Below, in pieces: positions 45,411-54,426 of a stretch of 64,000 nt of DNA. A program made the position numbers and the translations under genes. The DNA lies in contig NZ_LJCP01000008.1 in the NCBI RefSeq assembly GCF_001399755.1, forward strand, positions 62,001 to 126,000, given 5' to 3'. The notes under the pieces were generated by a model. It saw only the letters and a program-made list of their open reading frames with translations, ran no database searches and was not told the origin of the DNA. This DNA is from Thiohalorhabdus denitrificans (GTDB taxonomy: Bacteria > Pseudomonadota > Gammaproteobacteria > Thiohalorhabdales > Thiohalorhabdaceae). Positions within the stretch are counted from its first letter, which is position 1; each line of letters opens with the position of its first letter.

Positions 45411-46451
45411 ATGCACCCCTTCGCCAAGGACCTGCTGGAATGGTACCGGCAGCACGGCCGGTCCCTGCCGTGGCGGGGTCTTGATGACCCCTATCCCGTC
45501 TGGGTCTCGGAGATCATGCTCCAGCAGACCCGGGTGGAGACCGTGCGCCCCTATTTCCGCCGCTTCCTGGAGCGCTTTCCCACCATCCGTGACCTCGCCG
45601 ATGCCGACGAGGACGAGGTCCTGGCCCTATGGTCGGGATTGGGCTACTACAGCCGCGCCCGCAATCTCCATGCCGCGGCCCGGCGCATTCGCAACGAGCA
45701 CGACGGAGTCTTTCCCCGGGACTACGCGGATGTGGTGGCCCTGCCGGGGATCGGGCCCTCCACCGCCGGAGCCATCCTGTCTAGCGCCTGCAACCAACCG
45801 CTGCCCATCCTGGATGCCAACGTTAAGCGGGTCCTCGCCCGGGTGGCGGTGGAGAGGGAATACCCCGGCCGTTCCCCCGTGGAGCGGCGCCTGTGGGAGG
45901 AGGCCCGGCAGCGCACGCCGGCCCGCAACGCGCGGGACTACAACCAGGCGATCATGGACCTGGGGGCCACCCTCTGCACGTCCAAACGGCCCCTCTGCGA
46001 CAGCTGTCCTGTGCGTAGGCACTGCGGCGCCCATGCGGAGGGGCTGGCCGAAGCCCTCCCAACCCGCGCCCCCCGCAAGGAGAAGCCCGTGCGGGAGGCC
46101 TGGCTGGCCCTGGTGGAGTCGGAGGATGGCCTGCTCCTGGAACGGCGCCCCTCCACGGGCTTCTGGGGCGGGCTCTGGTGTCCTCCCCTGGTGGAGAAGG
46201 ACGGCCACACCTCCGAGGACGCCCGCGCAACTTTGGAGGCACGGCTGGGTGCGCGACTGGAGCCGGAGGAACGGCTGCCGGCCTTCCGTCATACCTTCAG
46301 CCACTTCCACCTGGACCTCCATCCCCTTCGCCTCACATGGGGTGGACAGTCGGGCCTGGCGGACGCCGAACGGACCTTCGCCCGCCGAGGGGACCGGGAT
46401 CGGCTGGGCCTGCCCGCCGCCATCATCCCCTGGGTGGAAAACGTTCCTTGA
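45411..46451 (+). CDS. mutY: A/G-specific adenine DNA glycosylase
   Basis: Removes adenine opposite 8-oxoguanine; 346 residues. It has catalytic Glu34 in VSEIMLQQT, the helix-hairpin-helix LPGIGPSTAGAI, catalytic Asp in ILDANVKRV, a C-x6-C-x2-C-x5-C iron-sulfur cluster (CTSKRPLCDSCPVRRHC), and a C-terminal NUDT1-like domain that reads 8-oxoG. All key residues are present. Confidence 0.95.
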   Translation: MHPFAKDLLEWYRQHGRSLPWRGLDDPYPVWVSEIMLQQTRVETVRPYFRRFLERFPTIRDLADADEDEVLALWSGLGYYSRARNLHAAARRIRNEHDGVFPRDYADVVALPGIGPSTAGAILSSACNQPLPILDANVKRVLARVAVEREYPGRSPVERRLWEEARQRTPARNARDYNQAIMDLGATLCTSKRPLCDSCPVRRHCGAHAEGLAEALPTRAPRKEKPVREAWLALVESEDGLLLERRPSTGFWGGLWCPPLVEKDGHTSEDARATLEARLGARLEPEERLPAFRHTFSHFHLDLHPLRLTWGGQSGLADAERTFARRGDRDRLGLPAAIIPWVENVP

Positions 46452-46487
46452 CTTTGGAGCCGGATCGCGTTTGAATTTGGGGCCTTC

Positions 46488-46563
46488 GCCCGGGTAGCTC
46501 AGTCGGTAGAGCAGTGGCCTGAAAAGCCTCGTGTCGGTGGTTCGATTCCGCCCCCGGGCACCA
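46488..46563 (+). tRNA. tRNA-Phe (anticodon GAA)
   Basis: Acceptor GCCCGGG / CCCGGGC, D arm GCTCAGTCGGTAGAGC, loop CTGAAAA, T arm GGTGG TTCGATT CCGCC, encoded CCA; 76 nt. The anticodon stem GTGGC / GCCTC has a U-U mismatch at 28-42 where relatives pair fully. It is otherwise close to gammaproteobacterial tRNA-Phe. Confidence 0.94.
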
Positions 46564-46581
46564 TCCGCTGGACCTCGCCTC

Positions 46582-46615
46582 GGCCCGGATCCTTCCATGG
46601 GATCCGGGCCTTTTT
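46582..46615 (+). terminator. Rho-independent terminator after tRNA-Phe
   Basis: A perfect 11-bp stem GGCCCGGATCC / GGATCCGGGCC followed by five T. It ends tRNA-Phe (and perhaps mutY) transcription. Confidence 0.94.
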
Positions 46616-46719
46616 GCGTCCTGTCGCCCCGCGTTGACACCCCTTTGAGGGGGGTGGTTTAATCGCGTGGCTTCGGAACAACCCCCGGACCCCTCCAACG
46701 CGGGAAAGGTGCAGCAGTC

Positions 46720-47379
46720 ATGGACTTCGATAAGGCACGCCGGAACATGATCGAGTCCCAGGTCCGTACCTGGGAGGTGCTGGATGACCGCATCCTGAAC
46801 GCGCTGGACCGCGTTCCCCGCCACGAGTTCGTTCCGGAGGAGTCCAGGGAGTGGGCCTACATCGACTACCAGGTGCCGCTCGGGATCGGGGAGCACATGC
46901 TCTCCCCGCTGGTGGAGGCCCGCCTGCTCCAGGAGCTGCGCCTGAGCCCCGAGGACAAGGTGCTGGAGGTGGGTACCGGTACCGGCTACGTCACCGCCCT
47001 GCTCGCCGAGCTGGCCAAGGAGGTCTGGAGCGTTGAGGTAACCCCGGGCTTCAAGGTGGAGGCCGAGCAGCGGCTGGGCGCCCGTGGCTACGACAACGTC
47101 CGCGTGGAGGTGGGGGACGGCTCCCGGGGCTGGGAGCGCCAGGGGCCCTATGACGCCATCCTGGTCACCGGCGCCATGCCCTACCTGCCCGAGGAATTCA
47201 AGGAGCAGCTCAACCGGGGAGGTCGGCTGGTGTGCATCCTCGACAACGACCCTCCGGTCCAGGAAGCGTATCGAATCACCCGCCTCGGAGAGGACGCCTT
47301 CAGCGAGGAGGCCCTGTTCGAGCTGGAGGGGATCCCCCACCTGCGCGGGGTGGAGAAGAAGAAGGAATTCGTCTTCTAG
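46720..47379 (+). CDS. Protein-L-isoaspartate O-methyltransferase family protein
   Basis: A 219-residue class I SAM methyltransferase of the Pcm family, which repairs isoaspartyl residues. SAM motif I is VLEVGTGTGYVTALLAELA (about residues 85-103), with AILVTGA as post-II. The substrate-loop region reads IGEHMLSP rather than the SQPY of classical Pcm, so repair activity is uncertain. Its stop codon shares CTAG with the pilX stop from the other strand. Confidence 0.85.
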   Translation: MDFDKARRNMIESQVRTWEVLDDRILNALDRVPRHEFVPEESREWAYIDYQVPLGIGEHMLSPLVEARLLQELRLSPEDKVLEVGTGTGYVTALLAELAKEVWSVEVTPGFKVEAEQRLGARGYDNVRVEVGDGSRGWERQGPYDAILVTGAMPYLPEEFKEQLNRGGRLVCILDNDPPVQEAYRITRLGEDAFSEEALFELEGIPHLRGVEKKKEFVF

Positions 47380-47933
47380 TTGCTGGTGAAGTAGCGGGCC
47401 GCCGCCTGATACTGGCCCAACACCTCCCTGGGGCCCTCCGCCCAGACGGTGATCTCGAAGAGGTTCTGTACGGCCTGCTTGCCCTTCGCTCCCTGGGTGA
47501 ACACGGGCCCCGAACCGGCCCCGGCGACAATCCCCTTCTCCCGATGGTAGACGCAGGCCCGCACCTGAATGCCGCTCGCCGGATCCTGGTATTGGATGTC
47601 TGGATTCCCCTGGGTGCAGGGATCCGGCCCCCCACCACCCGATCGGGTCTCCGTCCCCCGCAGATAACTGGCGAAATCCGCAAGGCTGCTCCACTGGACC
47701 CCGGCCCCGGCGGGCGCATCGGGGAAGAAACCGAGCCGGCACACGGAGTCCGCCACGCTGGCCGCGTGCTGGAGGCCGGCGTTGGAGAGGCTGCGGGTGC
47801 TCTGGAAGTGAACATTGTCCCGGGCCGAGCGGGTCCCCTCCGTGACCAAGGAGTAGACCCCCGCTATCAACAGGGCTAAAGAGGCCAGCACCACCATCAC
47901 GGTGACCAGGGCCACCCCGCGCTCGGAGCTCAT
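47376..47933 (-). CDS. pilX: Type IV pilus minor pilin assembly protein PilX
   Basis: A 185-residue PilX-type protein. RG followed by VALVTVMVVLASLALLIAGVYSL is the class III leader and helix, lacking the Glu5 of major pilins as is usual for PilX. It takes part in the tip complex. The ATG at 47933 overlaps the pilW stop as ATGA and has no clear ribosome-binding site, so coupling is likely. Confidence 0.85.
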   Translation of the reverse strand: MSSERGVALVTVMVVLASLALLIAGVYSLVTEGTRSARDNVHFQSTRSLSNAGLQHAASVADSVCRLGFFPDAPAGAGVQWSSLADFASYLRGTETRSGGGGPDPCTQGNPDIQYQDPASGIQVRACVYHREKGIVAGAGSGPVFTQGAKGKQAVQNLFEITVWAEGPREVLGQYQAAARYFTSN

Positions 47934-48886
47934 CGGGGTATGTTGGGCAGGGGTACGGTCCATTCCACTACCTTCCATCGGTATTGCTGCTGTTCGGTGC
48001 TCAGTCCCACCCCGCCTCCCGTTTGCAGATCCGCGTCCGCGTATTCCACCGGGCTTTCGGTGCGCACCTCGTTGCGGTATTCGCTGCCCACCTGCACCAC
48101 CATCCCTACCTTCAGCGCGTCCGGCAGGAGATCGTCCACGCCGGAGGGTTCGTCGTTCGGATCCTCGCTGGAGAAGTCGATTTCCCCGTTGCTCAGCTGG
48201 AACCCGTACCTAACGCGGAAGTCCGCCACGCACTCCACCGCCGGCCCGGACCCTCCGTTGGTATCGTCGTAAATCAGGTCCGGAGTCCCGTCCGCGCACG
48301 ACCCGCAGTCCCCCGTTGTCTTCGAACAGGAGTCACTCAGTCGGTATTCCCGCTCGTAGTAGTTAGGGTTTGTCCGGCTCACGTAGAAGAGCTTGGGGCT
48401 CTTCAGGCTGACGTCGAGCTCGTGGAGCTCGTTGTTGGTGGTGTCGGTTAAGGTATCCGCCACGTATTCCCGGGCCGGGGTCAGCACCACGCCCGATGAA
48501 TTGTCCGGTAAGCCGTGGGCACTCGGCCCCGACTGCAAAACCGCCACCTGCCCGGCCGGGTTGTCGTTATCGTCGTCACGCCCGGAAACCCCGGTGGAGC
48601 GAATGGTTACCGCGGATGCGGTACCGGCTACTGCGTTTTCCATGTCCCCATCCGGGATGCCCATCCCGGCGGAGGCAAGGTCCCGATGGACATGGTTCAG
48701 CCCGGTGCGGACGTCGAGGCTCTGGGCGCTCAGGGAGGCCTGGTTTGCGCTCTCGGTCAGGAAGTTGGTAAAGGTCAGGAACACCGCCCCGAGCAGCAGG
48801 CCCACCACGGCCATGGCCACCAGCAGCTCGACGAGGGAGAATCCCCGCCCGGAGGAATCCAGGGAACAAGCCGGGCCACGGGTCAC
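47930..48886 (-). CDS. pilW: Type IV pilus minor pilin assembly protein PilW
   Basis: A 318-residue pilin-like protein. The prepilin site G-FSLVELLVAM is near residues 15-25, then a large C-terminal domain with several Cys. The GTG at 48886 overlaps the pilV stop (GTGA) and has GGAG upstream. It is part of the priming complex with PilV, PilX and PilY1. Confidence 0.87.
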   Translation of the reverse strand: MTRGPACSLDSSGRGFSLVELLVAMAVVGLLLGAVFLTFTNFLTESANQASLSAQSLDVRTGLNHVHRDLASAGMGIPDGDMENAVAGTASAVTIRSTGVSGRDDDNDNPAGQVAVLQSGPSAHGLPDNSSGVVLTPAREYVADTLTDTTNNELHELDVSLKSPKLFYVSRTNPNYYEREYRLSDSCSKTTGDCGSCADGTPDLIYDDTNGGSGPAVECVADFRVRYGFQLSNGEIDFSSEDPNDEPSGVDDLLPDALKVGMVVQVGSEYRNEVRTESPVEYADADLQTGGGVGLSTEQQQYRWKVVEWTVPLPNIPR

Positions 48887-49347
48887 AGGAGATCTCCGTT
48901 GCGCTGGAGGATACGGGAGGCGGTCTCCGTCCCCCCGCCTGGGGAGGTCCACTGGACCCTGACCCGCATGACGCGGCTGGCCACGTTGCCGGCGGTGTCC
49001 GTGACGCCCACCACCGCCGTTTCCACCTCGTAGGTAATGGGCATATCGGGGGGGGAGAACTGGTCCCATTGGGAATAGCTCACGGTTCCAAGCCCATTCA
49101 GGGCGTCATCGTAGCGATCATAGGTCTCCTGCGAGTCCCAGACCGCCCCGGAGGAATAGGTCAGGGTATCCTCGGCCCTGGTGAGCACCCGCATGGCCTC
49201 GTCCCGCTGGATGGACAGGCCGGTGGCCTCCACCCAGGTGTACATGGCCGGGAACAGCATGGCCGCCCCGATGGCGAAGACGCTCATGGCGATCAGGGCC
49301 TCGATCAGGGTGAAACCCGCTTCCCTAGTCGCAGTCTCCGGTACCAT
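48883..49347 (-). CDS. pilV: Type IV pilus minor pilin PilV
   Basis: A 154-residue pilin-like protein with leader EAG-FTLIEALIAM (cleavage near residue 11). The ATG at 49347 is preceded by GGAGGGGG; a longer frame has no site. It overlaps the FimT/FimU gene by 23 bases. Confidence 0.87.
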   Translation of the reverse strand: MVPETATREAGFTLIEALIAMSVFAIGAAMLFPAMYTWVEATGLSIQRDEAMRVLTRAEDTLTYSSGAVWDSQETYDRYDDALNGLGTVSYSQWDQFSPPDMPITYEVETAVVGVTDTAGNVASRVMRVRVQWTSPGGGTETASRILQRNGDLL

Positions 49348-49927
49348 CCGGCACCCCCTCCCGTATACGGCCCGAATTGGACACCACCACGCAGCGCTCC
49401 TGGCCGCCCGCCTGCAGGAAGATGGAGCCGGCACTGCCGGAGACCCGGCCTGCCTTGTCGAAGAAGAGGCCGTTGTCCAGGACGTTTGTCGCAGTATCCG
49501 TCTGGTCGATGCTCACGTACCGGCTGAACTCCTGATGCCATTCCACGGACCTCGAGGCCGTTGCCGACGTGGCCGTGGTGCCCTGGCAGATCTCCCCGTC
49601 GTCATCACAGAGCCTCATTAGCCGTACCCGGTTATTTACCGAGTCCAGCTCCACCCCGTACAGCCGGCTGGTGCAGCTTCCCTGTACCGCGCTGGCACCA
49701 CAGTTCCCGTTCTCCGCGACACCCGGCGGGCAGCCGCAGGTCAGGCCGCTCTGGATGCTCCGTGCGCGGGCCGCGGACAGGGCCGACTTCAGGTACATGG
49801 TGCCCTCGGTCAGGCCCTCCCGCTGCTGCCAAGCCGTGTAGCTCGGCCAGGCGATGGCCGCCAGGATGGCGATGATGGCCATCGCCACCAGGAGTTCAAT
49901 GAGGGTGAAACCACGCTGTTCCACCAC
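49325..49927 (-). CDS. Type IV pilus minor pilin FimT/FimU (GspH family)
   Basis: A 200-residue minor pilin with a short leader (VEQRG) and FTLIELLVAMAIIAILAAIAWPSY, then a GspH-like domain. It might bind DNA if FimT, but that is not shown. The start is GTG at 49927, immediately after the PilY1 stop, with AGGAG inside the PilY1 3' end. Confidence 0.85.
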   Translation of the reverse strand: MVEQRGFTLIELLVAMAIIAILAAIAWPSYTAWQQREGLTEGTMYLKSALSAARARSIQSGLTCGCPPGVAENGNCGASAVQGSCTSRLYGVELDSVNNRVRLMRLCDDDGEICQGTTATSATASRSVEWHQEFSRYVSIDQTDTATNVLDNGLFFDKAGRVSGSAGSIFLQAGGQERCVVVSNSGRIREGVPDGTGDCD

Positions 49928-52900
49928 CTACTGCTCCTGCCGATAGAGGATGCCCTTCTCCATCTGCTCCACCTGCTGCTTGAGCTGCTTAATCTCCCCG
50001 GTGCTGGGCTGCGTCATGGTATTCAGCTCGCCCTCGCTGCCCCCGGCGGAACCGGCGTAGCTCTCCCCTACCGGGGGCACCCCCTGGCCCAGGGACACGC
50101 CGGTCTCGATGGTCACCTGGTCGCTATCGGAGACCTCGGAGGTGCCCCCGGCGCTGAGGAAGGTGGGCCGGGGCGGAGCGGTCCCGGTGCGGTAGTCCAC
50201 AGCGTAGGACATGGTGGTGCCGCCGGGGGTGCAGATGTCGCTGGCCGGCGTGAATCCGGCCACGTTCACCAGCCCCGATAGCACGGCGGGCTGGCTGAAC
50301 ACCCGCTCGCCGCCCGTGAATTCCCAGTACCAACCGCCCCTCTCCTTCACCTTGGCGCGCATCTCGGCAGGCTTGTTGGTGCCGCAGTCCGTTCCCCAGG
50401 GGCAATCGCTGTACTCCACCGCCTTGGCCTCCTGGACCACCAAGTCCGAACCGTCGGGGCATTCGGTGGAGTCGCCACCGCTCGCGGTCTGGAAGAAGCT
50501 GCTACCGCAGCGGCATTCGTAGGAGACCGGCTCCGCCCGGACTTCCACGCCTTCCATCCTGGGTATGGAGTCCGGGCTAACGGTCATCATCTTGGGAAGG
50601 TCGTCCTGCACCGTGACGGTACCGTCGCAGTTCTCCCCGCCGTAGACGTCCCCCTCCTCGCTTCCGGAGCCGTCGCCCCAGCACCCGTCCACGAAGCCGA
50701 AGAAGTACTGGGACAGATCGTCGGTCTGGTCATCCTCGGAGAAGAACCGCCCCGTGGCGCCGTAGATCCAGAGGTCGCCTTCGGGGTCCAGGGCGCCGCC
50801 CGGCGCGGCGAAGAAGGGCCGGCCCGTGGAGGAGCCCACCTCGGCGGCCAGGGTGAGATCCCAGTCCTCCACGGCATCCGCCAGATGGAGCCGGTAGAGG
50901 CGGCCCTTCTCCTCTCCGGGGGCGCCGTAGGTACCGAAATACACCGCGTCGGTCAGGTTGTCCTGATCGGGGTCGAAGGGCAGGGGCTCCCCCACCGACG
51001 CCGGGCCAGCGGCCGGTTGGTCGTCCCGGAAGTTCGCCGAATCGGTAAGGTCCATGGTCCGGGCCAGCTCTCCCGTCCGGAGGTTGAAGGTATAGAGCTG
51101 CGGAGGATCCACGAAGGTTTCCGCCTCCGGATCCAGGGGCCCGCTGCCCAGGACCAGGTACCAGTCGCCCTGGTTGTTGGTATTACCTCGGCGTACCACC
51201 GCCGGGGTGGTCAGGGCCAGGGATTGGTCATCGAGATTGCGCTCCCACAGGAGCTCGGGATTCTCCGGCTCGGTGACGTCCAATACGAAGACGGACGAGC
51301 TGAGGGTATCGGCCTCCCCGTTCCCGTCCACGTCGTCGCAGGATATTGCCTGCCCGCCGAAGCCCATGGTGCCCACCAGCAGGGTCCGCCAATCGTCCTT
51401 GCTGGCCATGGCATCGCTGGCCTCGCCGGCAACGGCCGCGTCCACCAGCTGCACCCGGTAGTCCACCGTGGGGATGTTGCACTCGGGCCCCATCTCCCCG
51501 TACCAGCGCAGGTAGGGCAGGGCGTTCTGCGGGATGAAGGACCAGGCCTCCTTGCCCGCGTTGCCGTTGTCCGGCTCCTCCAGGGTGGCGGTGGCGTTAT
51601 CGTCGTCGGGAGCGCTCTCCACCGAACCGGCGTAGAAGGCGTGGAGCATGCCGTCGTTGGCGCCGACGAAGACCATGGGGGCCCGGTTCTGAATATCCGG
51701 GGCCTCGCCATCGGAGGTGTAGAAGTCGGTGTAACCGATGGCGCCTTCGTCGGCGTAGCTGGATACGGGGCCCGGCCGCAGCACGCGAGGGGTGGAGGTG
51801 ATGATGGCCCCCAGCTTCCACACTTCCTCCCCGGCGTCTTCGCCGTAGTCCGTCGCCGTAAGGTCCTCGGCCTGCCGTACCCGGTAGTCCTCGGTGTTGC
51901 CGTCGGGATTGTCCATTCCCCTGATGAACTTGATCAGCTCGGTGGGGACGAGGTCGGAGCTGTCCGCCTGCCAGTAGGGGGCCAGGATATCCGCCACCTC
52001 CGTTTCCACGTCGAGATCCCGCAGGCGGTCGTCGGAAGGATCGCCCGGATCGCCGTGGTTGAAGTAGATCTCCCGGGAGCTGGTTTCCACCCCGTCGTTG
52101 ACAGTGCCGGGGGTCCGCTGCTCCAGGCGGACACCCGCCTCCCACACCGGTGGCACTCCGGTGTTCAGGGTCTTCTTCACCCGGGAGCTCTCCGAGGGAT
52201 CCGCGCAGGTGTCGGGAATATTGTCCTTGGCCTCGGCGCCGTCGATCTCCCCGTCGTCGGGGTAGTGGATGACCTCCACTTCCCGACCTTCCGTGTCGTA
52301 CTCGAAGCTCAGGATGTGGTCGTCATCGAGAACCAGTTCGTCGTCCTGGCTGTTGTCGTCCCGGATGTTGCCCGCGGGGTCCGTCCACAGGGTGCGCAGG
52401 TGCCCCTGCCACGACAGGTTGTAGGTATCGCCCTCGGGGTCAATGACCGTCTTCTGAGGCTGGTAGTAGGCCTGCAGCAGGACGCCGCCGCTGCGGGTCT
52501 GGGTGGAGATTGTGGCCACGGTGGAGCCGGTGGAGACCCGCTCCAGGATGGCATTGATGGCCTTGCGCAGCTGGTTCTCCAGGTTGGTGCCCTTGCCCGC
52601 CTGGAAATAGGCGTCGGGGCTGTCGTCGAGGTTCTCGTCCCACTCCTCGCAGTTGACCCCCTCCTTGTTGTTGGTGTCGGGGTCCAGGTCACAGGCCCCG
52701 TCCTCTTCCACATAAGTAGGCAGCCCGTCCTTCTCGCCGTTCTCGTCCCTAAGGTCCTCGAAGGCGCCGTTGACGGCGCTGTTCTGCATGATCCGCTTGG
52801 CCTCGTCATTGTCCCCGAAGGCGTAGACGGGGTAGGTCATGATGTTCTGGGTCCCGTCGATATCCGGCCGGAAATCGTTTGCCCACATGTAGTACGCCAC

Positions 52901-53980
52901 GTTGTCCAGGCCGTAATCCCCATTGAGGGAGTTATCCGGGTCTACGAGGTCGTAATCCAGGTCACCCGCCCGATAGGTGGTCAGGTCGTCGGGGAGCTTG
53001 TCGTCGGCATCAGGCATGCCGTCCGAGATCAGCAGCACGTAGCTGTTGGCGCATTGGGGGTATTCGCCGTCGTAGTTGAAGGGGTCCTTGTTGTCCGTGG
53101 TGGGGATGTCGCCGTTGTTGTATTCCGGGCCGTCGCCGGATATATCCCCCGGCATGCCGCTGGCCTCGGTCTCTCGAGCGTAATACCCCGTCGCGGTCCA
53201 CAGGGCCTCCGCCAGGGGGGCATCACCACCCGCGGACCAGTTCTGCACGGTGCTTTCCACATCGGTCATGTTGTCCTTGCCGATGGGGGTGTCGATATAC
53301 GCACCGTCCTCCGCGTTGGTGCTGGCCACTCCCCAGCGGGCGTCGTCGGCAACCTCCTGCAGCACTCCGGTACGCGGGTCGGAATCGGGCGGCTCGAAGA
53401 CCTCACCGTGCTCCGTTTCGTACTTATTGGTGTCCTTCTGCCGTGAGGCCCCCTTGCCGCCCACCAGAACCACCCGCGCCATGTCCATGCGCGGCATAAG
53501 CAGGAAGTTCAGGAAGTTTCCGGAATACCAGGTGGTGGCTCCGGTGTTGTCATCATTGTCCGGGCCGAGGTAATCCCGCCAGTAGGGCTGTTCGGGGTCG
53601 CAGTGACCCCCGCTGGTGCAGTCCTGGACGACCTCCCAACCCCCGTTACTACCAATTTTGTACCAATAGTTGTTGTGGGCGTAGCCGGGGTACTTCTGGT
53701 TGGAGTCGTAGGAGTTCTGCAGCGCACCGTCTTTGTAGCAGCCCCAGAAGTCGTAATCGTCCAGGCCGTTGTCGGGGTCCGTCGGGCAGGCGCCGTAATC
53801 GGCGTAGGCGGCCCGGTTCATGCTCTCGGAGGTATCCAGGAGCACCAGGATGTTGGGCTTCAGGTCCGAGGCGATGGCGGGGTTGTCGTAGCAGTAGTTG
53901 TCCTTGACGGCAGCCCAGGCCGGACTGGAGGTCAGGACCAGCAGGGCGACGACGGCAAATGCGCGGACGGCGACGTTCAT
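49928..53980 (-). CDS. pilY1: Type IV pilus tip-associated adhesin PilY1
   Basis: A 1350-residue secreted protein. It has a signal peptide (1-23), an N-terminal VWA-like region with a metal site DTSES (50-54), then a C-terminal PilY1 beta-propeller with a D-x-D-x-N calcium loop (DPDQDNLTDAVY, near residues 1010-1021). Another loop, DVDGNGEAD, lies near residue 890. It is strikingly rich in Asp and Glu. Conserved cysteines lie in the C-terminal part. It anchors the tip complex and regulates retraction. It precedes the minor pilins. Confidence 0.93.
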   Translation of the reverse strand: MNVAVRAFAVVALLVLTSSPAWAAVKDNYCYDNPAIASDLKPNILVLLDTSESMNRAAYADYGACPTDPDNGLDDYDFWGCYKDGALQNSYDSNQKYPGYAHNNYWYKIGSNGGWEVVQDCTSGGHCDPEQPYWRDYLGPDNDDNTGATTWYSGNFLNFLLMPRMDMARVVLVGGKGASRQKDTNKYETEHGEVFEPPDSDPRTGVLQEVADDARWGVASTNAEDGAYIDTPIGKDNMTDVESTVQNWSAGGDAPLAEALWTATGYYARETEASGMPGDISGDGPEYNNGDIPTTDNKDPFNYDGEYPQCANSYVLLISDGMPDADDKLPDDLTTYRAGDLDYDLVDPDNSLNGDYGLDNVAYYMWANDFRPDIDGTQNIMTYPVYAFGDNDEAKRIMQNSAVNGAFEDLRDENGEKDGLPTYVEEDGACDLDPDTNNKEGVNCEEWDENLDDSPDAYFQAGKGTNLENQLRKAINAILERVSTGSTVATISTQTRSGGVLLQAYYQPQKTVIDPEGDTYNLSWQGHLRTLWTDPAGNIRDDNSQDDELVLDDDHILSFEYDTEGREVEVIHYPDDGEIDGAEAKDNIPDTCADPSESSRVKKTLNTGVPPVWEAGVRLEQRTPGTVNDGVETSSREIYFNHGDPGDPSDDRLRDLDVETEVADILAPYWQADSSDLVPTELIKFIRGMDNPDGNTEDYRVRQAEDLTATDYGEDAGEEVWKLGAIITSTPRVLRPGPVSSYADEGAIGYTDFYTSDGEAPDIQNRAPMVFVGANDGMLHAFYAGSVESAPDDDNATATLEEPDNGNAGKEAWSFIPQNALPYLRWYGEMGPECNIPTVDYRVQLVDAAVAGEASDAMASKDDWRTLLVGTMGFGGQAISCDDVDGNGEADTLSSSVFVLDVTEPENPELLWERNLDDQSLALTTPAVVRRGNTNNQGDWYLVLGSGPLDPEAETFVDPPQLYTFNLRTGELARTMDLTDSANFRDDQPAAGPASVGEPLPFDPDQDNLTDAVYFGTYGAPGEEKGRLYRLHLADAVEDWDLTLAAEVGSSTGRPFFAAPGGALDPEGDLWIYGATGRFFSEDDQTDDLSQYFFGFVDGCWGDGSGSEEGDVYGGENCDGTVTVQDDLPKMMTVSPDSIPRMEGVEVRAEPVSYECRCGSSFFQTASGGDSTECPDGSDLVVQEAKAVEYSDCPWGTDCGTNKPAEMRAKVKERGGWYWEFTGGERVFSQPAVLSGLVNVAGFTPASDICTPGGTTMSYAVDYRTGTAPPRPTFLSAGGTSEVSDSDQVTIETGVSLGQGVPPVGESYAGSAGGSEGELNTMTQPSTGEIKQLKQQVEQMEKGILYRQEQ

Positions 53981-54282
53981 CGGCGCTCTCCCAGCTCGTA
54001 ACCGAAGGGAAGGATGACGATCTTGGCAGCCCGGCGTTGGACCCCGCTGACACGCACGCGGTAGACGTCCTCCAGGTAGCGGGGCCGGTAGGGGCTGGGC
54101 TTCGCTTCGGGGCGGGTGGAGAAGAAGACCTTGGTCTGGTCATCCACCAGGAAGTGGGTGCCGCCCACCACCACGTGCTCATCGCCGCGCTCCTGGACCC
54201 GGCCGGTTACCGTCATAGCCGCGGCCCAGGTCGGCCCCAGGAGCAAGAGAGCCAGGAAGGAAAACAGGATGGTCGGACGCAA
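53977..54282 (-). CDS. Small exported protein upstream of pilY1 (PilY2-like position)
   Basis: A 101-residue protein with a signal peptide (about 1-21) and a small beta-rich domain (VTGRVQERGDEHVVVGGTHFLVDDQTKVFF). It overlaps the pilY1 start as ATGA, so the two are translated together. Position and size are like PilY2 of Pseudomonas, but the sequence match is not established. Confidence 0.65.
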   Translation of the reverse strand: MRPTILFSFLALLLLGPTWAAAMTVTGRVQERGDEHVVVGGTHFLVDDQTKVFFSTRPEAKPSPYRPRYLEDVYRVRVSGVQRRAAKIVILPFGYELGERR

Positions 54283-54392
54283 GAAGCTCCCCCTTCGGTC
54301 CGCATCGGAATATCCGGCTACAGCATACCTGTAGTGCCGGACAGGATCGACCGCAGGAGGAGCCCTGGCAGAGAAGTGACGTGCCCTGTCGC

Positions 54393-54426
54393 TAGAGCCG
54401 CTTTTTGTCCAACAAAAAACGCTCTA
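54393..54426 (-). promoter_or_regulatory. Hairpin covering the ispH stop codon
   Basis: On the minus strand TAGAGC-GTTTTTTG / CAAAAAGCG-GCTCTA can fold into a long stem with a TTGGA loop. It includes the ispH TAG. No U-tract follows. It may limit transcription toward the pil genes, which begin 141 bp on. Confidence 0.4.
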
